Positions 55,042 to 64,000 are shown, numbered from the stretch's first letter. The stretch is 64,000 bases of DNA from Mangrovimicrobium sediminis (GCF_004745945.1 NZ_SRLE01000007.1:1-64000), one strand, 5' to 3'. Translations and numbers: made by a program. Notes: generated from the letters alone by a model not told the origin.

Positions 55042-55920
55042 CTAGCGAATAATTTTCTCGAACTGCGGCCGCGGGTACACACCGTAGAGTTCGCGGTAGG
55101 AGGGCGGCTGGCGCTCGCTGGCGTCCTTCACCCCGTACTCCAGCGCCGCCTCGGCGCCGATGATGGTCTGCCCGCTCCTGGCCATCAGCTCCGGGTCCCT
55201 GAACAGGGCCCAGATCACGTGGCCGGTAAACTCCGGGGTTTCCAGCACGTCCTTGAGGTAACCGTACTTGTCCGGCTCCATGTCGATCATAGCCTGCATG
55301 CGCTCGGTGAGCAGGCTGCCCATCCAGATCGACAGGCAGGCGACGCCCTGGTCCCTGAAGTCGATCGCCATGTCCGCCGCGAACTTGTCCAGGCTCGCCT
55401 TGTGCGCGCCATACACCGGGCCGAACACGTAGTGGGATGCGCCGGAGGCGGAGGTGAACACAATGAGCCCGCCATTTTTCATCAGCAGCGGCGCGGCGTA
55501 CCAGGAGGCCACGTAGTTGCCGCGCACGCCCACCTCTAGCATGTCGACAAGGTCCAGCGGCTTTTCCCAGAAGTTGCCCGGCTGGGTCATGGCCGGCAGG
55601 TTGGGGAAGGCGTTGTTGACCAGGATATCGAGCTTGCCCTGCTCGCGTTCCACCTGTTCGAACAGTGCCTTTATTTCATCGTCGTCAGCCTGGTCCACAC
55701 GCACGGCGATGCCCTTGCCGCCGGCGGCGGTCACCGCATCGGCGGTTTCGTAGATAGTGCCGGGCAGGCGCGTATCACCGACTTTTGGCGCGTCCTCCGG
55801 CTTCTGTGAGCGCCCGGTGACGTAGACGGTGCAGCCATAGCTGCCCAGGGCGATGGCGATACCGCGACCCGCACCGCGGCTGGCGCCGGTGACGACGGCG
55901 ACGATATTGTTGTTATCCAT
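55042..55920 (-). CDS. SDR family oxidoreductase, DHRS1-like
   Basis: This 292-aa SDR has TGASRGAGRG near residues 11-20, VNNAFPN near 101 (Phe replaces Gly after NNA) and the catalytic YGAHK near 168. The middle insertion and the tail resemble DHRS1-type dehydrogenases. ATG 55920 has GGGAA upstream; a TTG start 18 bases earlier is less likely. Its upstream gap carries the second copy of a 21-bp motif, and the TetR gene is next on the same strand. Confidence 0.9.
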   Translation of the reverse strand: MDNNNIVAVVTGASRGAGRGIAIALGSYGCTVYVTGRSQKPEDAPKVGDTRLPGTIYETADAVTAAGGKGIAVRVDQADDDEIKALFEQVEREQGKLDILVNNAFPNLPAMTQPGNFWEKPLDLVDMLEVGVRGNYVASWYAAPLLMKNGGLIVFTSASGASHYVFGPVYGAHKASLDKFAADMAIDFRDQGVACLSIWMGSLLTERMQAMIDMEPDKYGYLKDVLETPEFTGHVIWALFRDPELMARSGQTIIGAEAALEYGVKDASERQPPSYRELYGVYPRPQFEKIIR

Positions 55921-56013
55921 GCTGGTTTCCCGGTTCAAGACGTTTCAAGCCGGCCGCTACGCGTGCGCGGGCGACCCGGGCGCTCAGCCCGCAACGAGAG
56001 TATACACCAGTGC

Positions 56014-56034
56014 GTTCGTCATTGTGATAGCGCG
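56014..56034 (-). promoter_or_regulatory. shared 21-bp motif upstream of SDR (copy 2)
   Basis: This copy contains TGTGATAGCGCG on the plus strand and lies 94-114 bases before the ATG of the SDR at 55042. It differs from copy 1 at three positions. On the minus strand a TATACT lies 11 bases further downstream and may be the -10 element. Confidence 0.5.
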
Positions 56035-56064
56035 CGTCGCCGGCGTGCCGGGCGGTGCCGAGCT

Positions 56065-56625
56065 TCAGGGCTCCAGGGTGGCGAAGAATTCCTTCACCAG
56101 CTTGTTCACCGAGCGGTGACCCTTGCCGATACCGAGTGCGCTTTCGCGATTCAGCGCCAGGGCGATGCTGCTGCCGATAAAGGCGATGGCGTCCGGGGAG
56201 TAGCGGCTGGTATCCAGGCCGCTGGCCTGCAGTGCTTTTTTCAGCGCGCGCACCTGCACCTTGCGCGATTCCTCGATGTAGTCGATGACCAACTCACGCA
56301 GGCCCTCGTGGTGGTTGGCCAGAGCCATGAACTCCGCCACCAGCCGCGCATCGGCGGTGTTCATACAGATGTTCCAGATCTCGTGCAGGGGTGTGTCGGA
56401 CTTCAGTACGCCCTCGAGGCGCTGCTTGTCGCGCTGCACCAGGCGTTTGAAGGCGGCGAGCACCAGGTCGTCCATGGTCTGGAAGTAGTAGTACACCAGG
56501 CGCTGCTTGACGCCGGTCTGCTCCGCCACGCGCCGCGAGGTGAGCGCGGCGTAGCCCTCGTCGCGCAGGATGATCTCGGCGGCGTCGAGCATGGCCTCCG
56601 CTTTTTCGGACTCGATAGAGCCCAT
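56065..56625 (-). CDS. TetR/AcrR family transcriptional regulator
   Basis: This 186-aa regulator has the N-terminal TetR helix-turn-helix (SRRVAEQTGVKQRLVYYYFQTMDDLV, about 31-56) and a variable ligand domain. ATG 56625 is chosen; the earlier start at 56643 is TTG without a site. It lies between the PQQ dehydrogenase and an SDR on the same strand. The shared 21-bp motif near both SDR promoters is a candidate target. Confidence 0.9.
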   Translation of the reverse strand: MGSIESEKAEAMLDAAEIILRDEGYAALTSRRVAEQTGVKQRLVYYYFQTMDDLVLAAFKRLVQRDKQRLEGVLKSDTPLHEIWNICMNTADARLVAEFMALANHHEGLRELVIDYIEESRKVQVRALKKALQASGLDTSRYSPDAIAFIGSSIALALNRESALGIGKGHRSVNKLVKEFFATLEP

Positions 56626-56747
56626 TCTTCGGGTCGCTGCCAAAACGGCGGTTCCTCTTTCAGCGCTGGCGCGCCCGGAGTGGGCTGGGCGCGCAAGCGA
56701 GGAAAGCTACAGGTGGCCGCGCGCCGCTGTCAAGCGCGCCCCGGGCA

Positions 56748-58778
56748 TCACGGCTGTGCGGCCAGTGCTTCCCGCGCCCCGGTGCGGATAAACGCGTGAA
56801 TCTGGCGCACTTGTTCGCGGCTGAGGTCGGCCAGGCGCGGCATGCCGCGCGGCAGCAGGATACCGTCGTGTACCACCGACCACAGGCTGTCCTCGTACAG
56901 TGCCAGGCGCGACTCGCGCAGGTCCGGGGCGGGGCCACCGGCGGCGTTCAGGTTCTGGCCGTGGCAGGCGGAGCAGCGAATGGTATAGAAGAAACGCCCG
57001 GCCTCGGCGTCCGCCGGGTCGACGGTAACCTCGGGGTCGTCCACCGGGTAGACACCCAGGTCCGGCGGCGGGCTGGGGGGCAGGGCGGTATCCCCACCCA
57101 GGGCGAAGGTGAGCAGGCGCCGCGGCTGTAGCCCGTAGCGCCAACCCACGTCCATGAAGTCGCTGAGTACCGACGCGGAACCGCCGTAGCCGGTGAGTAC
57201 GGAGACGTACTGCTTGCCATCCACCGTGTAGCTGCTCACCCCGCCGATGATGCCGAGCCCGGCGTAGTAGCGCCACACGCGCTCGCCGTTGCTGGCATCG
57301 AAGGCACTGAAATAGCCGTCACCGGTGCCCCAGAACACCAGGCCGCCGGCCGTCGCCAGGGTGCCGCCGTTCCAGATGGTCTCCTGCGGCACGCTCCAGC
57401 GCGGCGCCTGTTGCAGCGGGTCCCAGGCGATGAGCTTGCCCTTGCCGTCCCCCGGCTCCTCGAGCACGTTCTTCATCACGATGCCGCCGAACTCGAACTC
57501 CCCGGGTTCGGCCTTGCCGCGGCGGAACAGGGTGCCCATCTGCATGTAGGGGATGTACACCAGGCCGGTCTGCGGGTTCCAGGACATGGCCTGGAAGTTG
57601 TGCGCCCCGGTGGTGGCGGGGAAAATCACGGCCTGGTCCGTGTCGTAGCGGATACCGGGGTTCTCCACCGGCCGGCCGGTTTCCAGGTCGATGCGCTCGG
57701 CCCAGGTCACCTTGCCGATTTTCTCCGCGGAGATCAGCTCGCCGGTCTCGCGGTCGAGCACGTAGAAGAAACCGTTGGTCGGCGCCTGCATCAGCACCTT
57801 GCGCGGCTTGCCGTCGATCTCCAGGGTAGTGGCGATCATGTTCGCCGTGCACTTGTAGTCCCAGGCCTCGCGCGGGTTGGCCTGGTAGTGCCAGATGTAC
57901 TCGCCGGTATCGGCGTCCAGCGCGACGATGGACGCCAGGTACAGGTTGTCGCCGTCGCCGGGGCTGCGCTTGCTCACGTCGTAGGGGCCGCCGTTGCCGG
58001 TGCCGATGTACAGGCGGTTCAACTCCGGGTCGAAGGTGATGCCGTTCCATACGGTGCCGCCGGAGCCGGTCTTCCAGTATTCGCCGCTCCAGGTTTTTGC
58101 GGCGCGCTCCATCACCGGGTCGCCTTTGTTCTGCTCCGGCGAGCCGGGCACGGTGAAGAAGCGCCACAGGCGCTTGCCGGTGGCCGCGTCGAAGGCGGTG
58201 ACGAAACCGCGGGCGCCGAAATCCGCGCCGCCGTTGCCGATGATGACTTTGCCGTCGAAGGTGCGCGGGGCGCCGGTGCTGTTGTTGCGCATGTCCGGAT
58301 CGATGCTCTCGGCAATCCACAGTACATCGCCACTCTTTGCGTCCAGCGCATGCACCCGGCCGTCGATGGAGGCGACGAACACGCGGCCGTCCTCGTAGGC
58401 CACACCGCGGTTTACCGCCATGCCCATCTTGTGCGGGTTGTGCTTCCACACCTCGGGGTCGTAGCGCCACAGCAGCTTGCCGCTGAGCGCCTCTACCGCG
58501 TACACCGCCGCGTAGCTGCCGCTGAAGTAGAGCACGCCGTCCACCGCCAGCGGCGTGGCCTCCAGCGACACCTCCCCGGGCAGGTCGAGGTAGGACACCA
58601 GGCCGAGCTGACCGGCGTTCTTGGGTGTTATCTGCGCCAGCTGGCTGTAGCTGCTCTCGTCGGCGCCGCCGCCCGGCGCCAGCCAGTTGTCGGCGGCGCC
58701 GGTGGCCGCGTGCAGGGCCGCGCCGGGTGTGCTGAGCGCGGCCGCCAGCGCGAGTCGGGTGAGGAGTTTGTTGTGCAT
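56748..58778 (-). CDS. PQQ-dependent alcohol dehydrogenase with C-terminal cytochrome c domain
   Basis: This 676-aa quinohaemoprotein has a signal peptide (about 1-24), an eight-bladed beta-propeller with tryptophan-docking repeats (DAKSGDVLW, DAATGKRLW, DADTGEYIW) and a C-terminal c-type haem site CSACH (602-606) with the likely axial Met in PRGMP. It oxidises alcohols in the periplasm using PQQ and passes electrons to the chain. The vicinal Cys-Cys pair of many quinohaem alcohol dehydrogenases is not seen; the matching place reads KMGMAVNRGVAY. GGGAG precedes the ATG. An MFS gene lies upstream on the same strand. Confidence 0.93.
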   Translation of the reverse strand: MHNKLLTRLALAAALSTPGAALHAATGAADNWLAPGGGADESSYSQLAQITPKNAGQLGLVSYLDLPGEVSLEATPLAVDGVLYFSGSYAAVYAVEALSGKLLWRYDPEVWKHNPHKMGMAVNRGVAYEDGRVFVASIDGRVHALDAKSGDVLWIAESIDPDMRNNSTGAPRTFDGKVIIGNGGADFGARGFVTAFDAATGKRLWRFFTVPGSPEQNKGDPVMERAAKTWSGEYWKTGSGGTVWNGITFDPELNRLYIGTGNGGPYDVSKRSPGDGDNLYLASIVALDADTGEYIWHYQANPREAWDYKCTANMIATTLEIDGKPRKVLMQAPTNGFFYVLDRETGELISAEKIGKVTWAERIDLETGRPVENPGIRYDTDQAVIFPATTGAHNFQAMSWNPQTGLVYIPYMQMGTLFRRGKAEPGEFEFGGIVMKNVLEEPGDGKGKLIAWDPLQQAPRWSVPQETIWNGGTLATAGGLVFWGTGDGYFSAFDASNGERVWRYYAGLGIIGGVSSYTVDGKQYVSVLTGYGGSASVLSDFMDVGWRYGLQPRRLLTFALGGDTALPPSPPPDLGVYPVDDPEVTVDPADAEAGRFFYTIRCSACHGQNLNAAGGPAPDLRESRLALYEDSLWSVVHDGILLPRGMPRLADLSREQVRQIHAFIRTGAREALAAQP

Positions 58779-58902
58779 GTTATGGCTCCCGTGGTCATGC
58801 GTGCGCAACAGGCTAAGCGGCGCATCGCGCGATTGCTAAAACAGCTGTTGTGGGTTTTCGGTCCCGTGGTATTACAGGGCGCGCCTGCGCCCGGGGCGCG
58901 GT

Positions 58903-60267
58903 TCAGGACTCGCTCCAGGCCTCGGCCGCGGTGACCGCCTCGACCATCGAACGCCGGCCCAGGAACAGGATCAGCGCCGCCAGCGGGCAGCACAGGGCCA
59001 CCAGGGTGGCGATGCCGGCACCGATGGCGTTGCCGCCGTACAGATAGTCGGAGAACACGGCGATGGTGACCGGACCCAGGGCCAGCGAGATCAGCCCGAC
59101 AGTGGCGCCGAAGAAGGCGACGCCGGTGCCGCGCAACTCGTTCGGTGTGACCAGGTTCAACGCGGCAACGTACAGCGCGGTAAACGGCGACAGCAACAGC
59201 ATGAACAGGCAGATGCCGGCCAGGAACACCCAGGGGCTGGCGCTGGTGGCGGCGATCATGGCAATCGGCGTGGCCACCAGCAGGCAGCCGCTGAACCACA
59301 GGAACTGGGCATCCTTGTAGCCGCGCCGGTACAGCGCGCTGACGCTCAAGCCGCAGATGAACTTGCCGGCGAAGCCGCCGATGAGCATGGCGATGCCGAT
59401 ACCCAGGCCGATCTCCCCGGCGTTCCAGCCGAAGCTGCGGCCCATGTGCGCGGCGTACCAGGCCTGGCCGCCGGTGAAACCGATGGAGGCCAGGCCGAAG
59501 CCGAAGTAGTGGCAGGCGAAGAAACGGCCGCGCGAGCGGATGAAGCGCAGCAGGTCCGGGTAGCCGGAGAATACATTGCCGAGTACGGAGTCACCGGCGG
59601 GCTGCGCGCGCACACCGCGGCGGCGCGGCTCGGGCATGGTGAAAGCGAGCAGGGCGATGAACACGCCTGGAATGCCGATGATATAGAACACGGCCTGCCA
59701 GGGGCGCACGTCGCCCACCAGCGGCAGGGTCACGCTGTCCAGCTCCGAGACCGTTTCGATCAGCAGGCCGCCGAACAGGAAGGCGCAGCCCGCGCCCGCG
59801 GAGGCGCCCAGGGAATACACCGCCAGCGCCAGGGTCAGGCGCGCAGGGGGAAACAGGTCGGTGATGATCGAGGTGGCGCAGGGGTTGAGGCCGGCCTCGC
59901 CGGCGCCGACCCCGACCCGCGCCAGCAGCAGGTGCCAGAAATCACGCGCCATGCCGCAGGCGGCGGTGGCGAGTGACCAGATGGCCACGCTGACGAAGAT
60001 GATCGTGCGCCGGCTGAAGCGGTCGGCCAGGGTGCCGGCGGCGAGCCCGAACAGGGAGAAGGTAATGGCGAAGGCAAAGCCGTGCAGCATGCCGAACTGC
60101 ACGTCGCTGATACCGATGTCGGCCTTGATCGGGTCCACCAGCAGGGAAATGATGCTGCGGTCCAGCAGCGACAGCCAGTACAGCACCGCCAGCAGTATCG
60201 TCGAATACCAGCCGATGGCGGGGGAGGCGGGGCCGTTACCTGCTGCGTGCTTGCCGTGCTGGCTCAT
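58903..60267 (-). CDS. MFS transporter
   Basis: This 454-aa membrane protein has about twelve hydrophobic segments and the MFS loop motif GTLADRFSRR (about 77-86). The group with GVGAGEAGLNPCATSII is the spinster/sugar-acid-like family found near catabolic genes in Sphingomonas-type clusters. It may import the substrate that the PQQ dehydrogenase and SDRs then act on. A 124-bp gap separates it from the dehydrogenase gene downstream. Confidence 0.92.
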   Translation of the reverse strand: MSQHGKHAAGNGPASPAIGWYSTILLAVLYWLSLLDRSIISLLVDPIKADIGISDVQFGMLHGFAFAITFSLFGLAAGTLADRFSRRTIIFVSVAIWSLATAACGMARDFWHLLLARVGVGAGEAGLNPCATSIITDLFPPARLTLALAVYSLGASAGAGCAFLFGGLLIETVSELDSVTLPLVGDVRPWQAVFYIIGIPGVFIALLAFTMPEPRRRGVRAQPAGDSVLGNVFSGYPDLLRFIRSRGRFFACHYFGFGLASIGFTGGQAWYAAHMGRSFGWNAGEIGLGIGIAMLIGGFAGKFICGLSVSALYRRGYKDAQFLWFSGCLLVATPIAMIAATSASPWVFLAGICLFMLLLSPFTALYVAALNLVTPNELRGTGVAFFGATVGLISLALGPVTIAVFSDYLYGGNAIGAGIATLVALCCPLAALILFLGRRSMVEAVTAAEAWSES

Positions 60268-60474
60268 GGGTCGTTCCGTTTATTATTTTATCGCGCCGTT
60301 CAAAGCGTCACCGTTCCCCGCGGGGTCGCCGCGGTCGCAACGCAATGGGGAGGGAGTGCGGGAACGATAGCTCGACAACGATAGCACAGTTCGTCGCCGG
60401 CGGTACCGGGCGGTCTTATTTACTGTACGGACATTAGGCGCGGCCCTGGCTAGCCCCGCGTAGCGTCGGGCAGG

Positions 60475-61914
60475 TCACAACAACACCAGCGTGGCAAGGC
60501 CCAGGAAGATGAGAAAGCCCATGCTGTCGGTGGTGAATGTGAGCACCACGCTGGACCCCAGCGCGGGGTCGCGACCGAGTCGCGCGGCCAGCAGCGGGAA
60601 GGCCACGCCGACCAGTGCCGCCACTACCAGGTTGAGGGTCATCGCCACCGCCATCACCAGGCCCAGGGCGAGGTCGCGATAGAACACGGTGGCCACGCCA
60701 CCCAGCAGGCCGCCCCAAATAGTGCCGTTGATCAGGCTGATAGCCAGCTCCTTGCGCAGCAGGAAGCGGCTGTTCTCGCGCTTGATCTGCTCCAGGGCGA
60801 GACCGCGCACGAACAGGGCGATGGTCTGGTTGCCGGCGTTGCCGCCGATGCTGGCGATGATCGGCATCAGCACCGCCAGCGAGACCAGTTGCTGCAGGCT
60901 GCCCTCGAACAGGGCGATGAAGCGCGTGGCGACAAACGCGGTGAGCAGGTTGGTGGCCAGCCATGGCCAGCGTTCGCGCGCACCGCGCCAGATCGGCCCG
61001 AACAGGTCGGAATCCTCGCTCAGGCCGGCGCTGGCCAGGGCCTGGTCCTCGGCGCGCTCGCGCACGTGGTCCATGACGCTCTCCACCGTGAGCCGGCCGA
61101 TCAGGTAGCGGCGGCGGTCGACCACCGGTACCGAGATCAGGTCGTAGCGCTCGAAGGCCTGGCTGGCGCGATCCCCGGACTCCTCCGGCTGCAGGCTGAA
61201 GCTGTCCTCGCGCAGCAGTTCGCGCAGCGGTGTGTCGGGTTCCGCCAACAGCAGGTCGGTGACGGTCACCGCGCCGGCAAAGCGCTGGTATTCATCGTGC
61301 AGGAACACCTGGTCGGTCTGCTCCGGCAGCGGCTGGCGCTCGCGCAGGGCCGCCACCGCGCTGGCGACGTCACCTGCGACGGGCAGCGAGACGAAGTCGT
61401 GGCCCATCAGCGCGCCGACGCTGCCCAGCGGGTATTCGGAACTGGTGCGTAACTGGCGCCGGGCGAGGGCCTCCATCTGTGCTTCCAGCCGCGCGAACAC
61501 CTCCGCCGGGATGTACTGGCGCAACGCGCTGAGTTCCTCCGGGTCCAGTGCCCCCAGTACTTCTACCAGGCGCTCGTCCCCGGTGGCGCCGACCAGGTCC
61601 TCAGCAACCTGCCCGGTGACCTCCTCCAGCGCCTCGCCGGCCAGGGTGGTCGGCAGCGTGTCCCACACGCGATAGCGCGCGGCGCCGGGCAGCATCTCGA
61701 GCAGTTGCGCGGCGTCCGCGCCCTCCAGGGCGGACAGCCGTCGCGCCAGTTCCGCATCCTGCTGCCTGCGCAGCAACGCGCTCTCCACGTCCGCCTGGCG
61801 GTGGGGCTGGCGCGCGTGGATCTCGTCCATCACCTGGAAGCGCTCGAGCGCCTCCAGGACGGGGCGCAGGCGCTTGTCGAGTGCGGCGCTGTCGCTGCCG
61901 GTAGGCTGGTTCAT
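60475..61914 (-). CDS. mgtE: magnesium transporter MgtE
   Basis: This 479-aa protein has the N-terminal cytoplasmic helical domain (about 10-150), two CBS domains (about 165-285) and five membrane helices with the pore signature PIIASIGGNAGNQT near 355. It conducts Mg2+ and is gated by cytoplasmic Mg2+ through the N and CBS domains. It starts with ATG 61914. A 207-bp gap separates it from MFS on the same strand, and it is divergent from the slyD-like gene. Confidence 0.95.
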   Translation of the reverse strand: MNQPTGSDSAALDKRLRPVLEALERFQVMDEIHARQPHRQADVESALLRRQQDAELARRLSALEGADAAQLLEMLPGAARYRVWDTLPTTLAGEALEEVTGQVAEDLVGATGDERLVEVLGALDPEELSALRQYIPAEVFARLEAQMEALARRQLRTSSEYPLGSVGALMGHDFVSLPVAGDVASAVAALRERQPLPEQTDQVFLHDEYQRFAGAVTVTDLLLAEPDTPLRELLREDSFSLQPEESGDRASQAFERYDLISVPVVDRRRYLIGRLTVESVMDHVRERAEDQALASAGLSEDSDLFGPIWRGARERWPWLATNLLTAFVATRFIALFEGSLQQLVSLAVLMPIIASIGGNAGNQTIALFVRGLALEQIKRENSRFLLRKELAISLINGTIWGGLLGGVATVFYRDLALGLVMAVAMTLNLVVAALVGVAFPLLAARLGRDPALGSSVVLTFTTDSMGFLIFLGLATLVLL

Positions 61915-61951
61915 ACTGGTTTCCCCGTGGCGGGCGCGTGTCCCTCCCGCG

Positions 61952-61979
61952 TTGACTCGACGGGGAGGGGCCTTATACT
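61952..61979 (+). promoter_or_regulatory. sigma-70 promoter of slyD-like gene
   Basis: TTGACT at 61952-61957 and TATACT at 61974-61979 are 16 bases apart, each one base from consensus. The transcript would start near 61986 with a leader of about 130 bases. CCCTCCC and GGGAGGG flank it (61942-61948, 61963-61969), a dyad that could modulate it. Confidence 0.65.
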
Positions 61980-62116
61980 GAAAGTCTACTCGACAGTTTT
62001 TATTTGTGTCCTGCGTTTACGTTCAGTCCCGCTGATCCTCTTCCTGTCTCGCATGAATATGGGCTCGCTCGGGTAGCCCCACCCGGGGAACACTCTCAGC
62101 CTAAGGGACAAAACCT

Positions 62117-62587
62117 ATGAGTCTATTGATTGGAGACAAACTGGTCGCCAGCTTCCACTACAAACTGACGGATGACGCGGGCGCCGTCCTGGACAGCTCC
62201 GAGGGCGGTCAGCCGCTGAGTTACCTGCACGGTGCCGGGAATATCATCCCCGGCCTGGAAAAAGCGCTGGTGGGCAAGTCTGCGGGCAGCTCACTGCAGG
62301 TGCGCATCGACCCCGAAGAGGCCTACGGCGAAGTGCGCCCGGAGCTTATCGACGTGGTGCCGATGTCCGCCTTCCAGGGCGTGGAGAACGTCGAACCCGG
62401 CATGGCTTTCGAGGCGCGCAGCCCCAGCGGCCAGGCCCAGCGCATCGTGGTGAAGAGCGTCGAGGGCGATAACGTCACGGTCGATGCCAACCACCCGCTG
62501 GCCGGTCAGCCCCTGAACTTCGATGTGCAGGTGGTGGATGTCCGCGAAGCCAGCGAAGAAGAAATCGCGCACGGCCACGTGCACTGA
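62117..62587 (+). CDS. slyD: FKBP-type peptidyl-prolyl isomerase, SlyD-like
   Basis: This 156-aa protein has the FKBP core interrupted by the insert-in-flap domain. Conserved parts are FHYKLTDDAGAVLDSS, GAGNIIPGLEKALVGK (about 39-54), Y-GE at 74-76 and the DANHPLAGQPLNFDV stretch. The C-terminal tail is short (HGHVH) and lacks the long histidine-cysteine metal-binding tail of E. coli SlyD. It folds proteins in the cytoplasm. TTGACT-TATACT upstream is its likely promoter. It is convergent with the MscS gene. Confidence 0.93.
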   Translation: MSLLIGDKLVASFHYKLTDDAGAVLDSSEGGQPLSYLHGAGNIIPGLEKALVGKSAGSSLQVRIDPEEAYGEVRPELIDVVPMSAFQGVENVEPGMAFEARSPSGQAQRIVVKSVEGDNVTVDANHPLAGQPLNFDVQVVDVREASEEEIAHGHVH

Positions 62588-62608
62588 TTCGTAGCGCCGG
62601 CCCGCCGT

Positions 62609-64000
62609 TCAGCCCTCGGGCTGGGGTGGTGAGGCCGGCGCCGCGTACCACTGCTCCGGTGGCACCAGCTTGGGTGCCTCCGGGTCCGCCTCATAACTCG
62701 GCGACATGATCTGCACGCCGTACTCGTTGAACACATCCTGGACATTGCCGTGCAGCGCGCTGTACAGGGCGGGCATGCGTGTGGCGTCCTTGCAGAACGC
62801 GTTGAGCTGGTAGACCACGGTGTAGTCGCCCATCGCCGTCTGCAGTACGAAGGGCGGTGGCTCCTTCTCCAGGCCATCGGTACGCGCCGCGGCCATCAGC
62901 AGCAGCGCCTCCACCTGCCGCCACGGCGTGTCATAGCCGATGCCGACGTCGGTGTGCAGGATGATGCCCTTGTCCCGCGAGTAAGTGCTGTAGTTGACCA
63001 CCGCCGAGGCCAGCACCTCGGAGTTGGGAATGTTCACATCCTCGTTCTTCAGTGAGCGCAGCTGGGTGGATAGCGCGCGCACGTTGACCACCTCGCCCAC
63101 GTGCTCGCCGATGCGCACCCGGTCGCCCTCGCGGAACGCTCCGCGGTAGGTGAGGCTGTAGCCGGCGATCATGTTGGCGATGAAGGACGAGGATCCGATC
63201 GAGAACACCACGCCAAGGAAGATGCTCACGCCCTTGAACGCCTCCGAGTCCGAACCCGGGATATACGGGTAGGCCACCACCAGGGCGAAGGCGATGACCA
63301 GGATGCGCACGATGCGGTAGGTCGGCAGCGCCCAGTCGCGATCGAAGTTCTCAAGGTGAATCCAGCCGCGGTGAATGCGCAGGAAGAAGGTGTGGGTCGC
63401 GCGCAGGATGAAGCGCACGACGAAGGTCAGCACGAACAGGAACACCAGGTCCGGCAGCGACTGCACGACGCCGCGGGCCATTTTCTCCAGTGGGTTCAGT
63501 ACCAGGTGGAAGATGTCGCTGGCGAAGGGCCGCGTCCACGGGTACAGGCCCAGCGCCGCGTTGAGCCAGGTGAGCACGATGGCGAACAGGGCGATGGCGC
63601 GCAGGCCGCGCACCAGGCTGCCGAGGAAGCCCCACAACTGCGCGGCGTCGATAATCCGGTGCGAGGCGCGCTCCAGGCCCTCGATGCGCTGTTTGACGGC
63701 GCGCTCCGTGAGCCGGCTGAACCAGCGGAACAGGGCGTTGACGGCGTACAGCAATGCCGCCGCCAGCAGGGTGAACAGCACCAGTACGCCGGTCGCGCGC
63801 AACAGCCGGCTGGTGCTGCGAGCCTCGCGGTACTCGCTGATGGCCTGGGCGACGCGCTCCACGGTGACCTCGGCCAGCACCGGCAGTTGCACGTGCTCGA
63901 TGGCGGCGTCCTCGGGAAGCAGGTTGGCGATGAACTGCCCGTCGATATACAGCGCGTAATAGCCGTTGACTGCCGTGAAGCGCTGCTGTGCAGGGTCCAC
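62609..64000 (-). CDS. mechanosensitive ion channel, MscS family (5'-truncated)
   Basis: The visible 463 residues are the C-terminal part; the start lies beyond the right edge. There are four or more hydrophobic segments, then the MscS core: pore-lining IANMIAGYSLTYRGAFREGDRVRIGEHVGEVV and the beta-domain with the NIPNSEVL motif. The long N-terminal extracytoplasmic segment (strands followed by SRLLRATGVLVLF) is of the MscK/YnaI-like larger kind. It releases solutes on osmotic down-shock from the inner membrane. Confidence 0.92.
   Translation of the reverse strand: MDPAQQRFTAVNGYYALYIDGQFIANLLPEDAAIEHVQLPVLAEVTVERVAQAISEYREARSTSRLLRATGVLVLFTLLAAALLYAVNALFRWFSRLTERAVKQRIEGLERASHRIIDAAQLWGFLGSLVRGLRAIALFAIVLTWLNAALGLYPWTRPFASDIFHLVLNPLEKMARGVVQSLPDLVFLFVLTFVVRFILRATHTFFLRIHRGWIHLENFDRDWALPTYRIVRILVIAFALVVAYPYIPGSDSEAFKGVSIFLGVVFSIGSSSFIANMIAGYSLTYRGAFREGDRVRIGEHVGEVVNVRALSTQLRSLKNEDVNIPNSEVLASAVVNYSTYSRDKGIILHTDVGIGYDTPWRQVEALLLMAAARTDGLEKEPPPFVLQTAMGDYTVVYQLNAFCKDATRMPALYSALHGNVQDVFNEYGVQIMSPSYEADPEAPKLVPPEQWYAAPASPPQPEG

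Noticed and set aside
58840-58892. Terminator between MFS and PQQ dehydrogenase genes
   Set aside because: Short palindromes (AACAGCTGTT, GGGCGC-GCCT-GCGCCC) exist, but no T-run follows in the transcribed direction.

Overview
The window is a GC-rich (clearly above 60% by eye), densely coded stretch of a bacterial chromosome with about 55 protein genes and no rRNA, tRNA, CRISPR array, transposase or phage gene that I could see. TamA/TamB, a SlyD-type FKBP, MgtE, Tat-exported molybdenum hydroxylases, a NifF/NifX pair resembling the Azotobacter proteins, and many SDR, P450 and acyl-CoA genes suggest an aerobic, probably marine gammaproteobacterium. A member of the Halieaceae (OM60/NOR5) or a close relative is my best guess, made from gene content only.

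Layout. 1-6450: an SDR, two cupins of the Mn-dependent hydroxynitrile-lyase type, an exported cyclophilin-like protein, an aldo/keto reductase and a Tat-exported molybdenum hydroxylase (large then small subunit). 6600-8460: a GH13 glycosidase. 8475-10690 (minus strand): flavodoxin (nifF), nifX, a stand-alone NifB-C/NifX-like protein and a GST, preceded by a good sigma-54 -24/-12 element and two TGT-N10-ACA sites of the NifA type. 11104-12774: formate-tetrahydrofolate ligase behind four 14-bp tandem repeats. 13098-16440: a second molybdenum hydroxylase (small then large subunit) with an anchored protein of unknown function. 16477-18083: phosphate transporter PiT and its DUF47/PhoU-like partner.

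18110-33905 is mostly catabolic: SDRs, a P450, two APH-fold kinases, an acyl-CoA dehydrogenase, an acyl-CoA synthetase, a LysR/DoxX/extradiol dioxygenase module, and an MTA/SAH-nucleosidase-like lipoprotein. 33912-39693 holds tamB and tamA in reversed order. 40316-49630 is a second catabolic block: aldolase-like protein, SnoaL-like proteins, SDRs, a ferredoxin-P450-SDR unit and a Na/Pi cotransporter.

50039-53483 is the least familiar part. A three-gene operon encodes a CGSC (UGSC-like) redox protein, a 379-aa protein of unknown function and a TauD/TfdA dioxygenase. It faces an IclR regulator across a palindrome-rich gap. 53502-60267 carries SDRs, a TetR regulator, a PQQ/haem alcohol dehydrogenase and an MFS transporter. 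60475-64000 holds MgtE, the SlyD-type FKBP and a 5'-truncated MscS channel.

Together the genes describe oxidation and CoA activation of hydrophobic or alicyclic substrates (P450s, SDRs, dehydrogenases, acyl-CoA enzymes). The nif-type island implies that nitrogenase genes lie elsewhere in the genome or have been lost.
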